In this document: piece by piece, positions 26,087 through 36,490 of the stretch
Numbering within the stretch: position 1 is the first letter of the stretch
How the letters are laid out: each line of letters starts with the position of its first letter
NCBI RefSeq assembly: GCF_035920445.1
Contig: NZ_CP109162.1
Span: forward strand, 4,278,001-4,342,000
DNA length: 64,000 nucleotides
Source of the DNA: Nocardia sp. NBC_01730
Lineage (GTDB): Bacteria; Actinomycetota; Actinomycetes; Mycobacteriales; Mycobacteriaceae
Direction of reading: 5' to 3'
Notes under the pieces: generated by a model
The model's database searches: none
The model's input: only the letters and a program-made list of their open reading frames with translations
What the model was told of the DNA's origin: nothing
Position numbers and translations under genes: made by a program

Positions 26087-27262
26087 AAGATCTTTCGGTA
26101 ATAGAGTGAGTTGCTGTCAAAGGAGAAGCCCGGTGTGGTCGAGGAAGTTGAAACACAGATCGTAGTTCGTGCCGACGCGTTCGAGCCCGGTTTCGGTAGC
26201 GGCGCGGGCTTCATCGATCGTGTCGGGACACAGATTGGCCAGTTCGGTGGATTTGATGTTGCCCCAGACCATTTCGATGGGGTTGAGTTCGTAGCCGTAG
26301 GGCGGGAGTTGCTCGACGCGCAGCCACATGCGTTGGGTCGCGATCCAGGCTTTCATGGCCTTGGAGCGGTGCGAGGGCAGCCCGTCCCAGATCAGGGTGA
26401 CCGCGTCACCGGCGAAGTGCCTACCCAATGCGGTGAGGAATTCGATCAGCGACTCGGTGTTGTAAGCACCCTCTTTGATCTGGAACACGAACGCCGCGCC
26501 ACTGCGGTCGGACCGATAGGCCAGGACCCCGGCCATCGACAGTCGTTTCCACGAAAACCGGTGCCGCAGCGTCGGTGTGACACCTTTGGGCGCCCAGGTC
26601 GCTCTCACTGCGGGCAGCAGGGAGAATCCGCTCTCGTCTTGGAAGCAGATCCACGCACCTCGGCGCCGAGCGCTTTTTATGCGCGGCCACTCGGTCTTGC
26701 GCCACACCGCGATCGCCTCGTCGTTGCGCTCGACCGCGCGGCGCGCCGGACGCTGCCGACTCCATCCCATCCGCTCACGCAGGATCGTCCAGGTCTGCGT
26801 CTGTGAATACCGCACCCCGGTAACGCGCTCGATCACCTCGGCTACCCGCGCCAAGGTCCACATGTCGGTTGGAAACCCATTCACCTTGGGGCCCTTCATC
26901 AATGCGGCTTCGACCTCGCGAACGTGCTCATCGCTCAACCGTGGCCGACGACCCGCCCGGCCCACACTCGCCAAAGCGTCTCGTCCACCTTCGACCCACG
27001 CCTTGTGCCAGCGCGACGCCGTCTGCGCCGACACCTCGAGCTCCACCACCACATCGACCTGCCGCCTACCGGCCTCGAACATCTCCACCGCCCGCATACG
27101 ACGCTCCCGCAACGCGTCGAAATCACGACGCATCCGGGCGCGCTTACTCTTTCGGCCACTCTCCCGCCCACCCGATGGTGGCACCCGCTCTGACACCCTG
27201 CGATTGTCCTACGCCACAGCACAATCCGATCGGTACGACTCACTGAATTACCGAAAGATCTT
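26087..27262 (-). mobile_element. Complete IS630-family insertion sequence
   Basis: The 1176-bp element has perfect 16-bp terminal repeats, AAGATCTTTCGGTAAT at 26087-26102 and its complement at 27247-27262. It is flanked by TA dinucleotides at 26085-26086 and 27263-27264, the duplication expected for IS630/Tc1-mariner transposases. Similarity of the ends continues about eight bases further inward (AGTGAGT). Confidence 0.92.
26117..27196 (-). CDS. IS630-family transposase
   Basis: The 359-residue protein has an N-terminal HTH region (RQVDVVVELEVSAQTASRWH) and a winged-helix region (FPTDMWTLARVAEVIERVTG). The DDE core shows ICFQDESGF (Asp), LIWDGLPSHRS (Asp) and LPPYGYELNPIEMVWG (Glu). All catalytic residues are present and the frame is unbroken, so it may be active. 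It starts about 65 bp inside the right terminal repeat. Confidence 0.95.
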   Translation of the reverse strand: MSERVPPSGGRESGRKSKRARMRRDFDALRERRMRAVEMFEAGRRQVDVVVELEVSAQTASRWHKAWVEGGRDALASVGRAGRRPRLSDEHVREVEAALMKGPKVNGFPTDMWTLARVAEVIERVTGVRYSQTQTWTILRERMGWSRQRPARRAVERNDEAIAVWRKTEWPRIKSARRRGAWICFQDESGFSLLPAVRATWAPKGVTPTLRHRFSWKRLSMAGVLAYRSDRSGAAFVFQIKEGAYNTESLIEFLTALGRHFAGDAVTLIWDGLPSHRSKAMKAWIATQRMWLRVEQLPPYGYELNPIEMVWGNIKSTELANLCPDTIDEARAATETGLERVGTNYDLCFNFLDHTGLLL

Positions 27263-27462
27263 TAAGTTCGACGTTTGAAGCTCTCGGAAGGCACACGTCG
27301 ATACCGAACCGGCGTCTGGTTGGCCAGACATCCGATAGTGCTGCGGAGCGCCCGTTGGTCGATCGTCCAGATATGTTGGTAGGCACGGCCTCCCAACGTA
27401 CGCAATGCCGAGTTCCGTGCGATCGGGTGCTATACGGAACCTGGCGTGCCAGAATCGCCGCC

Positions 27463-27873
27463 ATGTCATATATGAAAAGGGGGGCCGCCGCCGTCGTGGC
27501 GATGGGCATTCTCAATACTGCGCCACTCACCGGTCACGCCGCCGCAGCGACCGATCAGCCGCCGGACCTGTCGTTCAACGCCACCCGCACCGACCAAATC
27601 ACCGCTACTATCCACAACCCGAACAGCACCGGCATCTGCTGGGCCACCATCAACATCGACCAGTCGGTGCACGAGTTCACCGAGTACTCGCCGTCCGGCG
27701 CGGCCGGACCCGACCAAACCGTCACCCCTGTTCGCTCCGGCCTGGCCTCGGGCACCTACCGGCTGTCGGGGTTCTGCGGCTCCAACTACACCGCCGGAGA
27801 TCAGGCGAAGGGCGACGACTACAGCGTGACCGTCGGCGCAACCCAGCCATCCACCGGCTCCTTCGGGCTATGA
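27463..27873 (+). CDS. Small secreted protein
   Basis: The 136-residue precursor has a Sec signal peptide (MKRGAAAVVAMGILNTAPL with cleavage likely after GHAAA). The mature part of about 105 residues has two cysteines (GICWAT and SGFCGS) that could form a disulfide, in an Ig-like beta-rich sequence. The start is ATG 27463 or 27472, without a strong ribosome-binding site. I recognise no named family; similar short exported proteins are common in Nocardia and Mycobacterium. Confidence 0.65.
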   Translation: MSYMKRGAAAVVAMGILNTAPLTGHAAAATDQPPDLSFNATRTDQITATIHNPNSTGICWATINIDQSVHEFTEYSPSGAAGPDQTVTPVRSGLASGTYRLSGFCGSNYTAGDQAKGDDYSVTVGATQPSTGSFGL

Positions 27874-28050
27874 CACCATATTCCTGACCCGCTCACATGC
27901 GCCAATCCACCTATGGTCGCGAACTCGGCGGCGACGCGGTCTGACCTAAAGATCAATGGCTCCAGATCATCTCGGGCCATTTGTGCGCGCTCTTGCCGAT
28001 TTCCGTGTCCCGCAGAGGCGGTGACATCGACACCTATGAAGGGGGATGCC

Positions 28051-28131
28051 ATGCAGGACGACGGGAACGGGGAGGACGGCCCGGACTACGTCGATAGGCA
28101 TTTCGCGCACCGGGTGTGTATCGGCGGGTGA
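28051..28131 (+). CDS. 26-codon leader frame before the endonuclease-like gene
   Basis: ATG 28051 lies five bases after AAGGGGG, the best ribosome-binding site in the area. It opens an acidic peptide, beginning MQDDGNGEDGPDYVD, that stops at 28131. The endonuclease-like frame begins at GTG 28133 in another frame. Either this is a coupled upstream peptide, or it is the true N-terminus of that protein, separated by a one-base frameshift. Confidence 0.4.
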   Translation: MQDDGNGEDGPDYVDRHFAHRVCIGG

Positions 28132-28132
28132 G

Positions 28133-28576
28133 GTGCATGAGTCGCCGATCTGGAGCACCTACATTCAGCCGCTTGTGGACCCGTTCACCGACGACCACAA
28201 CGATTTTCGCTTCTGCGACGAGGAGGAGTTTCACGAACTCATCTGGGAGGTGTGGCGTGATGCCGGCATCAACAACGACGTCACCGTAGAGCATGAGCAG
28301 GGGCTCTCGGTGGGAAGTTCGGAAGCCAAGGGGAGCAGAATCGACTTCCGGATGTACTACGACGATGGGCACAGGGTCGGAGTCGAGATCAAGGCCGCGG
28401 GTCTATGGTCGCTGGAGGGCGTGCAGGAGCAACTCGTGCGGTACGCAGAGACCGGGCAGTTCGACTCGGTGCTGCTGTTGACCGCCGATCCCGACCTGGC
28501 TGAGATCGACTGGCCCCGTTACCTAGCGGTGCCGTTGTTCATAGTCCTGCTCTCCGGCCGTCGTGGTCGGCTATAG
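28133..28576 (+). CDS. PD-(D/E)xK nuclease-like protein
   Basis: The 147-residue frame contains SRIDFRMYYDDGHRVGVEIK, which fits the D-x(n)-ExK core of PD-(D/E)xK nucleases (Asp near 64, Glu-Ile-Lys near 78). A QEQLVRYAETGQFDSVLLLT segment follows, like those seen in Mrr/McrBC-type or defence-associated nucleases. The GTG start has no clear ribosome-binding site and follows a leader frame by one base. Whether it acts alone or with lost partners is unknown. It lies close to restriction-system fragments. Confidence 0.55.
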   Translation: MHESPIWSTYIQPLVDPFTDDHNDFRFCDEEEFHELIWEVWRDAGINNDVTVEHEQGLSVGSSEAKGSRIDFRMYYDDGHRVGVEIKAAGLWSLEGVQEQLVRYAETGQFDSVLLLTADPDLAEIDWPRYLAVPLFIVLLSGRRGRL

Positions 28577-28694
28577 CTCCCCGTTGGATCGAAGCCGCCT
28601 ATCGGTTAGGGGTGGCTGCCTTGCAACTGCCAATGCGGCACGTCGATAGGCTCGCGAAAGTACCAATGCCCAGTCCAGTCCTGAGTTGTTTCCC

Positions 28695-28865
28695 ACGCGC
28701 CGCGGCCTGCCCCCCGACCAGGTCGAGACAGCCGTCCACCTCTACCAGCTCGGATGGTCCCTCACCCGCGTCGGACAGCATCTCGGCGTAGCCCACACCA
28801 CCATCCTGACCACACTCCGCCAACACGGAATACCCACCCGCGACACTCACGGAAGACCTCGGTAG
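28695..28865 (+). pseudogene. HTH protein of the repeated family, 3' fragment (copy 2)
   Basis: Fifty-six codons encode RRGLPPDQVETAVHLYQLGW, then [19 protein letters not shown] and the end THGRPR. They match the last third of copy 1 (ending at 16629) almost residue for residue. The DNA similarity extends about 44 bp past the stop codon into CGGGCGCATGACCGTG and onward. The rest of the gene is absent. Confidence 0.8.
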
Positions 28866-28967
28866 CGGGCGCATGACCGTGCCCTCCATCCGAGTAGCAG
28901 CACTGGGCCGGCCTCGGGTGAACGATCCGGCTTCTTCACGCGCGGCGCCTGCCGAGGATGCCGCCGA

Positions 28968-29168
28968 CTACATCCCGTCGACCCTGACAACACCTGTGAC
29001 CAATGCTTCTGCCAGCACATCACGCCCCTCTTCTTCAGCCCGAAGTGCCGCACGCAGGGATACGATGCGCTGCTCGCGTTCTGCCAACACAACCGCGATC
29101 GCCTGCTGTTGTTCGAGTCGCAGCACGGGAACCTCGAGGTCGGCGAGTGATTTTGAAGCCGCTTCCAT
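28968..29168 (-). pseudogene. Fragment of a type I restriction specificity subunit (HsdS-like)
   Basis: The minus-strand frame encodes SLADLEVPVLRLEQQQAIAV, VLAEREQRIVSLRAAL and EGRDVLAEALVTGVVRVDGM, then stops at 28968. This is the terminal coiled-coil and tail of HsdS-type proteins (LxxLxxPLPPLxEQxxIAxxL, then a coiled coil, then LxEALITGxL). The recognition domains are missing. Together with the HsdM-like fragment at 16680-17018 it points to a broken type I system. Confidence 0.7.
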
Positions 29169-29169
29169 A

Positions 29170-30326
29170 GGTGTGTCAGTTCAGATGTGTCAGGGGGCAA
29201 ACAGCCACTCGAGCTATGCCGCAGTGAGCTTGGGTGATGCCAAACCCGTCGGTGACCTCGACAGGGCTGATGGGTCGGCATGCGGTGGTACGCCAAGGAC
29301 AAGCTCGTTACGAGATCGCTTGCAGCGCAGGGTGTTACGTAACAATCGAGTGATCGTGTGCCGGTCCGGGCGTCCAGATCGACGCGTGGTTGTGGATGTC
29401 CGCGTCGAAGGACTGCATCTCCCGCGCGTGCCGCGACGACGGGAATTCGGCGCTCATCGGGTACTCGAGGCCGGATGTCTCTATGCTCCAGTAGGTTTGA
29501 TCTCCGATCTGGTTGCTGACGGTTAAGTTGGCGAACATCTGTCAGGTGGGCTTCTGGGAAGCTGTTCTCGATCTGCCAGAGCTGGTGCCAGGCGTCGATG
29601 TTGGCTGGTGCTGCGGAATCTCAGTACCGATCCCCGTTGCGCACTGTAGAATTTTGTACGGCAACGAGTTCGAGTACGGCAGGCAGAGCGCACACCTTCT
29701 TTCCACGCCGAACGGGACAGGGGATTTAGATGTCTCCCAGCATCGGTTATGCCGAAGTCTTCACTCACTCCACACTATGGAAATGCGAAAGTCGTTCTGG
29801 GGCAAGGCGATTATCGCCAGTCCCTGTTCTATGACCAATGCCGACATCAGTCGCCGCGTTCCCCGTTTCAGAGACCACCTCTGACCGGTTGCGCGATGAG
29901 ATGTCCGGTCGTCAGGTGATGGCCTGCAGAGCGTGCGATTTGGCAGTCTTCCCCGCCAGGTGCTGGCCACGATTCGAGTGAGCGCTCATGCCGCTTGCGG
30001 GGCGCTCGGCAGGGCGAAACCGTTGCCGCACAAATTATCCGCTATTCCGTTGATCGCGCGGGGCCGTCTCTTCCGTGGCCTCGAGCTGCTGACCAAGACC
30101 GAGTCTTCATTCTGATTGTCGAGTGACAGACCCGACTATCGAGTGACAGTCCAGCATCTCCGCACTGCCTGCCGATGTGCTGCCCAGCCTGCCATCGATC
30201 GCCAGCCAGTAGTTCGCCAGTAGCCGTCATGTGCCACCGCAGCGGACGCGACCCCGATACGGGTGCCGTCTGGGCGTATGTCGTGTGGGTGTGCTGCCGG
30301 TCAAGGAAGAAGTAAGGAGGGACGAC
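29170..30326. other. Stretch of about 1.15 kb with decayed coding remnants
   Basis: No intact gene is supported. On the minus strand between 29340 and 29620, two frames look protein-like in succession: ANIDAWHQLWQIENSFPEAH, then SNQIGDQTYWSIETSGLEYP followed by SRHAREMQSFDADIHNH. This suggests a frameshifted gene I cannot name. Two direct copies of TCGAGTGACAG lie at 30120-30130 and 30140-30150, upstream of the urease genes. Confidence 0.4.
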
Positions 30327-31064
30327 ATGCATCTGACTCCGCACGAGCAGGAGCGCCTGCTCATCCATGTAGCGGCGGACGTGGCCCGCCGACGCCAAGA
30401 ACGTGGCCTGAAGCTGAATTACCCGGAAGCGATGGCGCTGCTGACGGTGTACGTCTACGAAGAGGCGCGGGCGGGGACGCTCGTACAGGACATCATGGAC
30501 TCCGGTCGTCAGCAGCTATGTCGTGATCAGCTGATGGAAGGTGTCCCGGAGATGATCAAGGACGTCCAGGTGGAGGCGACCTTCCCTGATGGCACGAAAC
30601 TCGTGACGATCACCAACCCTATCCAGCCACACCAGGCGGCTCACCCCTCTGGGCCAGTACACATGCTGAAGGTCGAACCCGTTCAGGACACGACGGTGCA
30701 ACCGGTGCATCCGGGAAAGGTGGAGTACCCAGACGGGGAGCCGCCGATCGAATTCAATGAGAAGTTGAAGGATTCGACGAGGAAGGTGGATGTGTCCAAC
30801 CCCGGAAAACGTCCGATCCAAGTGGGCTCGCACTACCACTTCGCCGAGGCCAATCCCGGCTTGGACTTCGATCGTCAGGACGCCCACGGCATGCGGCTGA
30901 ACGTGGCGGCCGGGACCTCCCAGCGTTTCGAACCCGAGTGCGGCCCCGTCGAGGTCGAGCTCGTGCCTATCGAGGGTGAGCGTGTCGTGCTGGGCCTGCG
31001 CGGCGAAGTGAGCGGCCCTCTCGATCCTGCGTCCACGCGACGAAACGGGAGGACCTCTCGATGA
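30327..31064 (+). CDS. ureAB: Urease gamma-beta fusion subunit
   Basis: The 245-residue protein joins both small urease subunits. Residues 1-100 are gamma ([40 protein letters not shown]). From about 128 the beta subunit follows ([53 protein letters not shown]). A linker of about 25 residues connects them. It starts at ATG 30327 behind the ideal AAGGAGG. The stop overlaps the ureC start (ATGA). Actinobacteria mostly have separate ureA and ureB genes, so the fusion is notable. Confidence 0.95.
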   Translation: MHLTPHEQERLLIHVAADVARRRQERGLKLNYPEAMALLTVYVYEEARAGTLVQDIMDSGRQQLCRDQLMEGVPEMIKDVQVEATFPDGTKLVTITNPIQPHQAAHPSGPVHMLKVEPVQDTTVQPVHPGKVEYPDGEPPIEFNEKLKDSTRKVDVSNPGKRPIQVGSHYHFAEANPGLDFDRQDAHGMRLNVAAGTSQRFEPECGPVEVELVPIEGERVVLGLRGEVSGPLDPASTRRNGRTSR

Positions 31065-32884
31065 CCATGAAAAGGGAAGCGTACGAGAATCCACTGACCC
31101 GCGAGGAGTATAACGAGCTGTTCGGGCCGACGGCCGGCGACCGGATCCGGCTCGCGGACACCGCCTTATCCATCCAGATCACCGAGGACTGGGCCGGCGG
31201 GCCCGGCCGTAGCGGGAACGAGGTCGTCTTCGGCGGCGGCAAGGTGATTCGTGAGTCGATGGGCCAGTCCAGCATCCCCCGCGATCCCGGCCCGCGCGAT
31301 ACGCGCAGGCCTGCGGACACCGTCATAACAGGCGCGGTGGTATTGGACCACTGGGGGGTGGTCAAAGCGGATGTGGCTCTGCGCGACGGCAGGATCCAGG
31401 CGCTGGGCAAGGCATACAACCCCGAGACGATGGACCCGATGCACGGTGACGATGGGACTCCCTCCGACATCGTGATCGGTCCGGAAACCGAGGTCATTTC
31501 GGGCAAGGGCCGCATTCTCACCGCCGGCGGCGTGGACACCCATGTGCACTTTCTGTGTCCGGAACAGATTCACGTAGCCCTCGCGGCCGGTGTGACCACG
31601 TTGATCGGCGGCGGAACCGGTCCCGCCGAGGGGTCCACCGCCACCACCGTGACGCCCGGCAAGTGGCATCTGGCCCGGATGTTCGAGGCGCTGGACGACT
31701 TCCCCGTCAACATCGGTCTGCTGGGCAAGGGCAGCACCACATCCAAGACCTCGCTGTACAACCAGGTGGACGCCGGTGTTCTCGGCTTCAAGATCCACGA
31801 GGACTGGGGAGCGACCCCCGCGGTCCTCGACGCGTGCCTTCGGGTCTGCGACGACACCGGCGTGCAGCTCGCACTCCACGCAGACTCGCTGAACGAGGCC
31901 GGCTTCGTCGACGACACGATCAAAGCCATCGGCGGGCGCTGCCTGCATGTCTTCCACATCGAGGGCGCCGGCGGCGGCCATGCCCCCGACATGATCAAGA
32001 TGGCGAGTCACCCCAATGTCCTGCCTGCTTCGACCAACCCGACCCGACCCTTGACGGTGAACACCGTCGCAGAACACCTGGACATGATGATGGTCTGCCA
32101 CCACCTCAATCCGGAAATCCCGGCAGATCTGGCCTTCGCCGACTCACGGATCCGCCCTTCCACCATGGCGGCCGAGGACCTGCTGCACGATATGGGCGCG
32201 ATCTCCATAATGTCCTCCGACGCCCAGGCCATGGGCCGCATCGGTGAGATGATCATCCGTACCTGGCAGACCGCGCACGTGATGAAGAACCGTGTCGGCT
32301 TCCTGGATGGAGACAACGGCTCGGATAATCACCGCGCCCGCCGCTACATCGCGAAGTACACCGTCAATCCCGCGATAGCCCACGGCATCGACCACGAGGT
32401 CGGCTCGGTCGAGGTCGGCAAACTCGCTGATCTGGTGCTGTGGGAGCCGAAGTTCTTCGGCGTCAAACCACACCTGGTCCTCAAGGGTGGCCAGATCGCC
32501 TACGCCCAGGTGGGAGACGCCAACGCGTCGATCCCCACGCCGCAGCCGATCCTGCCGCGTGCGGTGTGGGCAGCTCAGGGCCGGGCCCCCGCGGCCAATT
32601 CGTTCAACTTCGTCACACAGCGGGCCCTGGACAAGGGGCTGGCCCAAAGGCTCGGCGTCAGCAAGCAGTTCCGCGCCATCGAAGACACCCGGGGCCGCGG
32701 AAAGAGCAGCATGCTGGAAAACAACGCCACGCCCGAAATCGACGTGGACCCCGAGACCTTCACGGTGGAAATCGGCGGAAAATCGACAGGGGACAACATG
32801 ACCGAGGTGGACGGGCAGAAGATGCTCCCCAAGCAGGATCACGCCACCGCGCTGCCGATGGCCCAGCGCTACTTCCTGTTCTGA
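31061..32884 (+). CDS. ureC: Urease alpha (catalytic) subunit
   Basis: The 607-residue alpha subunit hydrolyses urea to ammonia and carbamate. All nickel-centre residues are visible: [10 protein letters not shown], the carbamylated Lys in [32 protein letters not shown], the flap histidines in [10 protein letters not shown] and SSDAQAMGR. It is slightly longer than the usual 570 residues, because of an N-terminal extension and an acidic insertion before the final QRYFLF ([16 protein letters not shown] region). Translation is coupled to the small-subunit gene. Confidence 0.97.
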   Translation: MTMKREAYENPLTREEYNELFGPTAGDRIRLADTALSIQITEDWAGGPGRSGNEVVFGGGKVIRESMGQSSIPRDPGPRDTRRPADTVITGAVVLDHWGVVKADVALRDGRIQALGKAYNPETMDPMHGDDGTPSDIVIGPETEVISGKGRILTAGGVDTHVHFLCPEQIHVALAAGVTTLIGGGTGPAEGSTATTVTPGKWHLARMFEALDDFPVNIGLLGKGSTTSKTSLYNQVDAGVLGFKIHEDWGATPAVLDACLRVCDDTGVQLALHADSLNEAGFVDDTIKAIGGRCLHVFHIEGAGGGHAPDMIKMASHPNVLPASTNPTRPLTVNTVAEHLDMMMVCHHLNPEIPADLAFADSRIRPSTMAAEDLLHDMGAISIMSSDAQAMGRIGEMIIRTWQTAHVMKNRVGFLDGDNGSDNHRARRYIAKYTVNPAIAHGIDHEVGSVEVGKLADLVLWEPKFFGVKPHLVLKGGQIAYAQVGDANASIPTPQPILPRAVWAAQGRAPAANSFNFVTQRALDKGLAQRLGVSKQFRAIEDTRGRGKSSMLENNATPEIDVDPETFTVEIGGKSTGDNMTEVDGQKMLPKQDHATALPMAQRYFLF

Positions 32885-32887
32885 CCG

Positions 32888-33562
32888 ATGAGCCGCGCAA
32901 CCCTGCTCATCCTGGCCGATGGCCGCTTCCCCGCCGGAGGACACGCGCACTCCGGCGGGATGGAAGCTGCCATTGCCCGCGCAGCGATCCGTGACGCAGA
33001 CTGTCTGCAGACGTTCTGCCAGGGACGGCTGCACACCACGGGTCTGGTCGCCGCGGCCCTGGCGGCCGCGACGGCCGCCGGCGCCGACCCACTGGCACTG
33101 GACGAGGCCGCTGATGCTCGCACCCCTGTCCTCGCGTTGCGCGACATCGCCCGCAAACAGGGACGGCAGATGATGCGCGCCGCGCGTGCCGTGTGGCCGG
33201 CACCCGAACTCGACAAGCTCGCCCGGGACCGCCCGCAGGGTACTCACCAACCCGTGGTGCTGGGCTTGACTGCTCGCGTGGCCGGCCTGACGTCACTGGA
33301 CGCCGCGTACGCCGCCGCCTACGAGAGCGTCAGCGGCCCAGCCACCGCAGCGGTACGACTGCTGGGCCTGGATCCCTTCGAAGCCACCGCCGTTCTTGTC
33401 CGGCTCGCCGACGACCTGGACCAGGTCGTCGACCGTGCGGCACGAGTTGCCGACCGTGTGGCAGATGAAGGCACCGCCGTGCTGCCCGCCAACTCCGCGC
33501 CACTGCTCGACGTCACCGCCGCGCAACACGCCCAGTGGCCGGTCCGCCTGTTCGCTTCCTGA
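32888..33562 (+). CDS. ureF: Urease accessory protein UreF
   Basis: The 224-residue UreF starts [20 protein letters not shown] (family pattern: xDxxFPxGxFxHSxGxE). It has the all-helical remainder, with [20 protein letters not shown]. UreF acts with UreD and UreG as the activation complex that loads nickel into the alpha subunit. It begins three bases after the ureC stop. Confidence 0.93.
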   Translation: MSRATLLILADGRFPAGGHAHSGGMEAAIARAAIRDADCLQTFCQGRLHTTGLVAAALAAATAAGADPLALDEAADARTPVLALRDIARKQGRQMMRAARAVWPAPELDKLARDRPQGTHQPVVLGLTARVAGLTSLDAAYAAAYESVSGPATAAVRLLGLDPFEATAVLVRLADDLDQVVDRAARVADRVADEGTAVLPANSAPLLDVTAAQHAQWPVRLFAS

Positions 33563-33594
33563 CCACACCCGTTCACACCGCTGAGGAGACCTCC

Positions 33595-34283
<689 letters not shown>

Positions 34284-34287
<4 letters not shown>

Positions 34288-35099
34288 CCAGCACCTCGCC
34301 ACACACCCAGGCCGCACCGCGCGCAGGCAGAGGTGTCCACGCCACCGCCCGCATCCGGGCGGTCGGCATCGACGGCCCGACCGCCGTGCCCTACCTGCAC
34401 AACGACGGCCCCTTTCACCTGTGCCAGCTCAGCCACCGCGGCACCCAAGCACGTGTCCGCATCGTCGGCGCGATGAGCGCGCCGCTGGGCGGGGACAGAC
34501 TGGCTATCCACGTCACCGCCGAAACCGGCGCCGAACTGGAGATCACCACCGCCGCCGCCACCCTCGCCCTGCGCGGCGCCACCACCGACCACGCCACCTA
34601 CGACGTGACTCTCACCGTGGAAGAACAAGCGACCCTGTCCTGGCTGCCCCACCCGCTGATCAGCACCCACGGCAGCAACCTACGCCAGACCTACACCGTG
34701 GACCTCGCCCCCACCGCCCGGCTCGTCCTGCGCGAAGAACTGATCCTCGGACGAGCCCACGAAACCCCCGGCAACCTCACCAGCCACCTCACCGTGCACC
34801 GCGACGGGCGTCCTCTGCTCGCCCAGCACACCGCCTTCGGCCCCGCAGCCCCCGGCTGGGACGGCCCCGCCGTCCTGGCCGGACACCGCGCCACCGGCCA
34901 CGTCCTCATCGTCGACCCAGCCTTCGCCAACGCCCCACCCGCCACCCGTTTGCTCGGCAACGACCCCGCCGACGGCCAGGGCATCGTCACGCCCCTGCCC
35001 GGCCCCGCCCTGCTGGCCACGGCCCTCGCTCCGACAGCCACACCCCTGCGTCGCCTGCTGGACGACGCCATCGATACGTACACACCGAGCCGCACGTAG
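34284..35099 (+). CDS. ureD: Urease accessory protein UreD (UreH)
   Basis: The 271-residue protein shows UreD features: [74 protein letters not shown] and [16 protein letters not shown]. UreD is the scaffold that binds the apo-enzyme and UreF/UreG. I chose the ATG at 34284 because it overlaps the ureG stop (ATGA). It is the last gene of the operon. Confidence 0.88.
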
Positions 35100-35667
35100 C
35101 CGACCAGATCGCAGATCCTTACCGGGCCTGTCCAGCCTCAGGCTCCGTCCCACTTTTCGGCTCGGACCCACATGCGGTGGTGACAAGTCCTCCGGACTGG
35201 CCCACAGTGCCCAAGGTCAGCCATACCGAAATATCAACTGCCACAGAGTCATTCAACAATCCGAAACGAGGCAATCCAGGTTTCCGAATATGAGACAAAG
35301 CCGACGACCGTGCAGGCCCTGACACACGCTCCGCCTACATAAAAGCCCCACCGCGCAGTCAGGGTTCGACGAGCGAGCCGCCGACGCGGCCGACCGTAAC
35401 GAAGACGACGACGATTGACCTGTCGAGACGAGGAGACCTCCGGTGTGGCGGAGGTCTCCTCGCTCGAGGCTCGTCGTTGATCGGCTCTGGGACCGAGCCC
35501 GCGCGGCGCGAAACCGCCACACGTGATCCCGACACCGCCCGAACAGCGCTTGACGAGATCATCGATGCGCCCTGACTGCTTACATTTGTCATGACTCAAC
35601 CGCAGTCCCCCGGCGGGCGGCAGTTGGGGTGTTGGCGCCCAATGGGGTGCGAGCCGAGGATAGTCGT
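35100..35667. other. Intergenic region after the urease operon
   Basis: There is no supported gene in about 570 bp. The main structure is a perfect hairpin at 35429-35462, described separately. Confidence 0.45.
35429..35462. terminator. Strong hairpin between urease operon and HTH gene
   Basis: Perfect 14-base arms CGAGGAGACCTCCG (35429-35442) and its complement (35449-35462) enclose a six-base loop. There is no T-run. It could end transcription from the urease operon, 330 bp upstream, or protect against read-through. Confidence 0.5.
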
Positions 35668-36201
35668 ATGACAACTCCGAATAACGCCACTACTCGATGG
35701 GGCGAGCTTCATGTGCACGACGTCCGTCGCGACCCGCACGATGCCGAGAAGATCGCGGCGGTACTCATTGAACTCGCCCGACAGCAGACAGCCAACGACC
35801 GAGGTACCGATGACGATCCAGCGGCGATCGGCAACAAGAGTTCACCGCTGGCGCCGGTGCCCGCCGGCCGGCCCCCACCACGGCGGGCACACCAACTCGA
35901 TCAGGACCAAATCCGAACCTTGATCCAGCGATACGTTGCCGGCGAAACGACATACGAGCTCGGCGACAGGTTCAATATCCACCGCCGCACCGTCAGCGCG
36001 ATCCTGCATCGGCACAAGATTCCGATGCGACGCCGCGGCCTGTCCCCCGAACAAGTTGACGAGGCTATCGACCTTTACAGCCTCGGCTGGTCACTCGCCC
36101 AAGTCGCCCGACACCTCGCCGTCGATCCGGTCACTGTCCTGAACCGGTTGCGTGAACGCGGCATCCGTACTCGCGACACCCACGGACGGAACCGATCCTG
36201 A
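35668..36201 (+). CDS. Tandem helix-turn-helix protein, intact copy of repeated family
   Basis: The 177-residue protein has an N-terminal helical part ([17 protein letters not shown]) and a Pro-rich linker ending [14 protein letters not shown]. Two HTH units of resolvase/Hin type follow: [20 protein letters not shown] and [20 protein letters not shown]. It ends DTHGRNRS. Degraded relatives sit at 16192-16629 and 28695-28865. No recombinase catalytic domain is present, so it is probably a DNA-binding protein carried by mobile DNA. The ATG at 35668 precedes the conserved part, and longer in-frame starts are less likely. Confidence 0.7.
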   Translation: MTTPNNATTRWGELHVHDVRRDPHDAEKIAAVLIELARQQTANDRGTDDDPAAIGNKSSPLAPVPAGRPPPRRAHQLDQDQIRTLIQRYVAGETTYELGDRFNIHRRTVSAILHRHKIPMRRRGLSPEQVDEAIDLYSLGWSLAQVARHLAVDPVTVLNRLRERGIRTRDTHGRNRS

Positions 36202-36397
36202 TATTCCACAGAATGGCCAGTAGTCCGCGTAATCAGCCAGTCAGCCGAACGCCACCACTCTTGACCTGATCAAAACCACGGCCAAAGCAGGAACACCCTG
36301 CGGTAATAGAACACAAAAGATGGCCTTGAACAGGGACAACACAGAAGTCAAGTTCAGGCTCCTACGCCCGAACTTGACACAATGCCCCAGTTCAAGA
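36202..36397. other. Gap between HTH gene and tRNA
   Basis: This is about 200 bp of non-coding sequence. It contains near-repeats of ACTTGACACAATGCCC-like and GTTCAGGCTCC-like text, but I can support no gene. Confidence 0.3.
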
Positions 36398-36420
36398 CCA
36401 CAATTTGTACCAAATTGTGG
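36398..36420 (-). terminator. Hairpin abutting the 3' end of tRNA-Ala
   Basis: Arms CCACAATTT (36398-36406) and AAATTGTGG (36412-36420) enclose a five-base loop. In the direction of tRNA transcription it starts within the last bases of the tRNA, which suits a processing or termination hairpin. It could also be an attachment-site remnant. Confidence 0.45.
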
Positions 36421-36490
36421 AGCTAAGGGGACTCGAACCCCTGACCCCCACACTGCCAGTGTGGTGCGCTACCAGCTGCGCCATAGCCCC
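36418..36490 (-). tRNA. tRNA-Ala (GGC)
   Basis: A 73-nt cloverleaf is present on the minus strand. The acceptor stem is GGGGCTA paired with TAGCTCC, plus discriminator A. The D arm is GCGCAGCTGGTAGCGC, and the anticodon stem CCACAC/GTGTGG has loop TGGCAGT and anticodon GGC at 36455-36457. The T arm is AGGGGTTCGAGTCCCCT. CCA is not encoded. It lies next to a stretch of mobile-derived genes, so it could be an old integration site. Confidence 0.95.
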
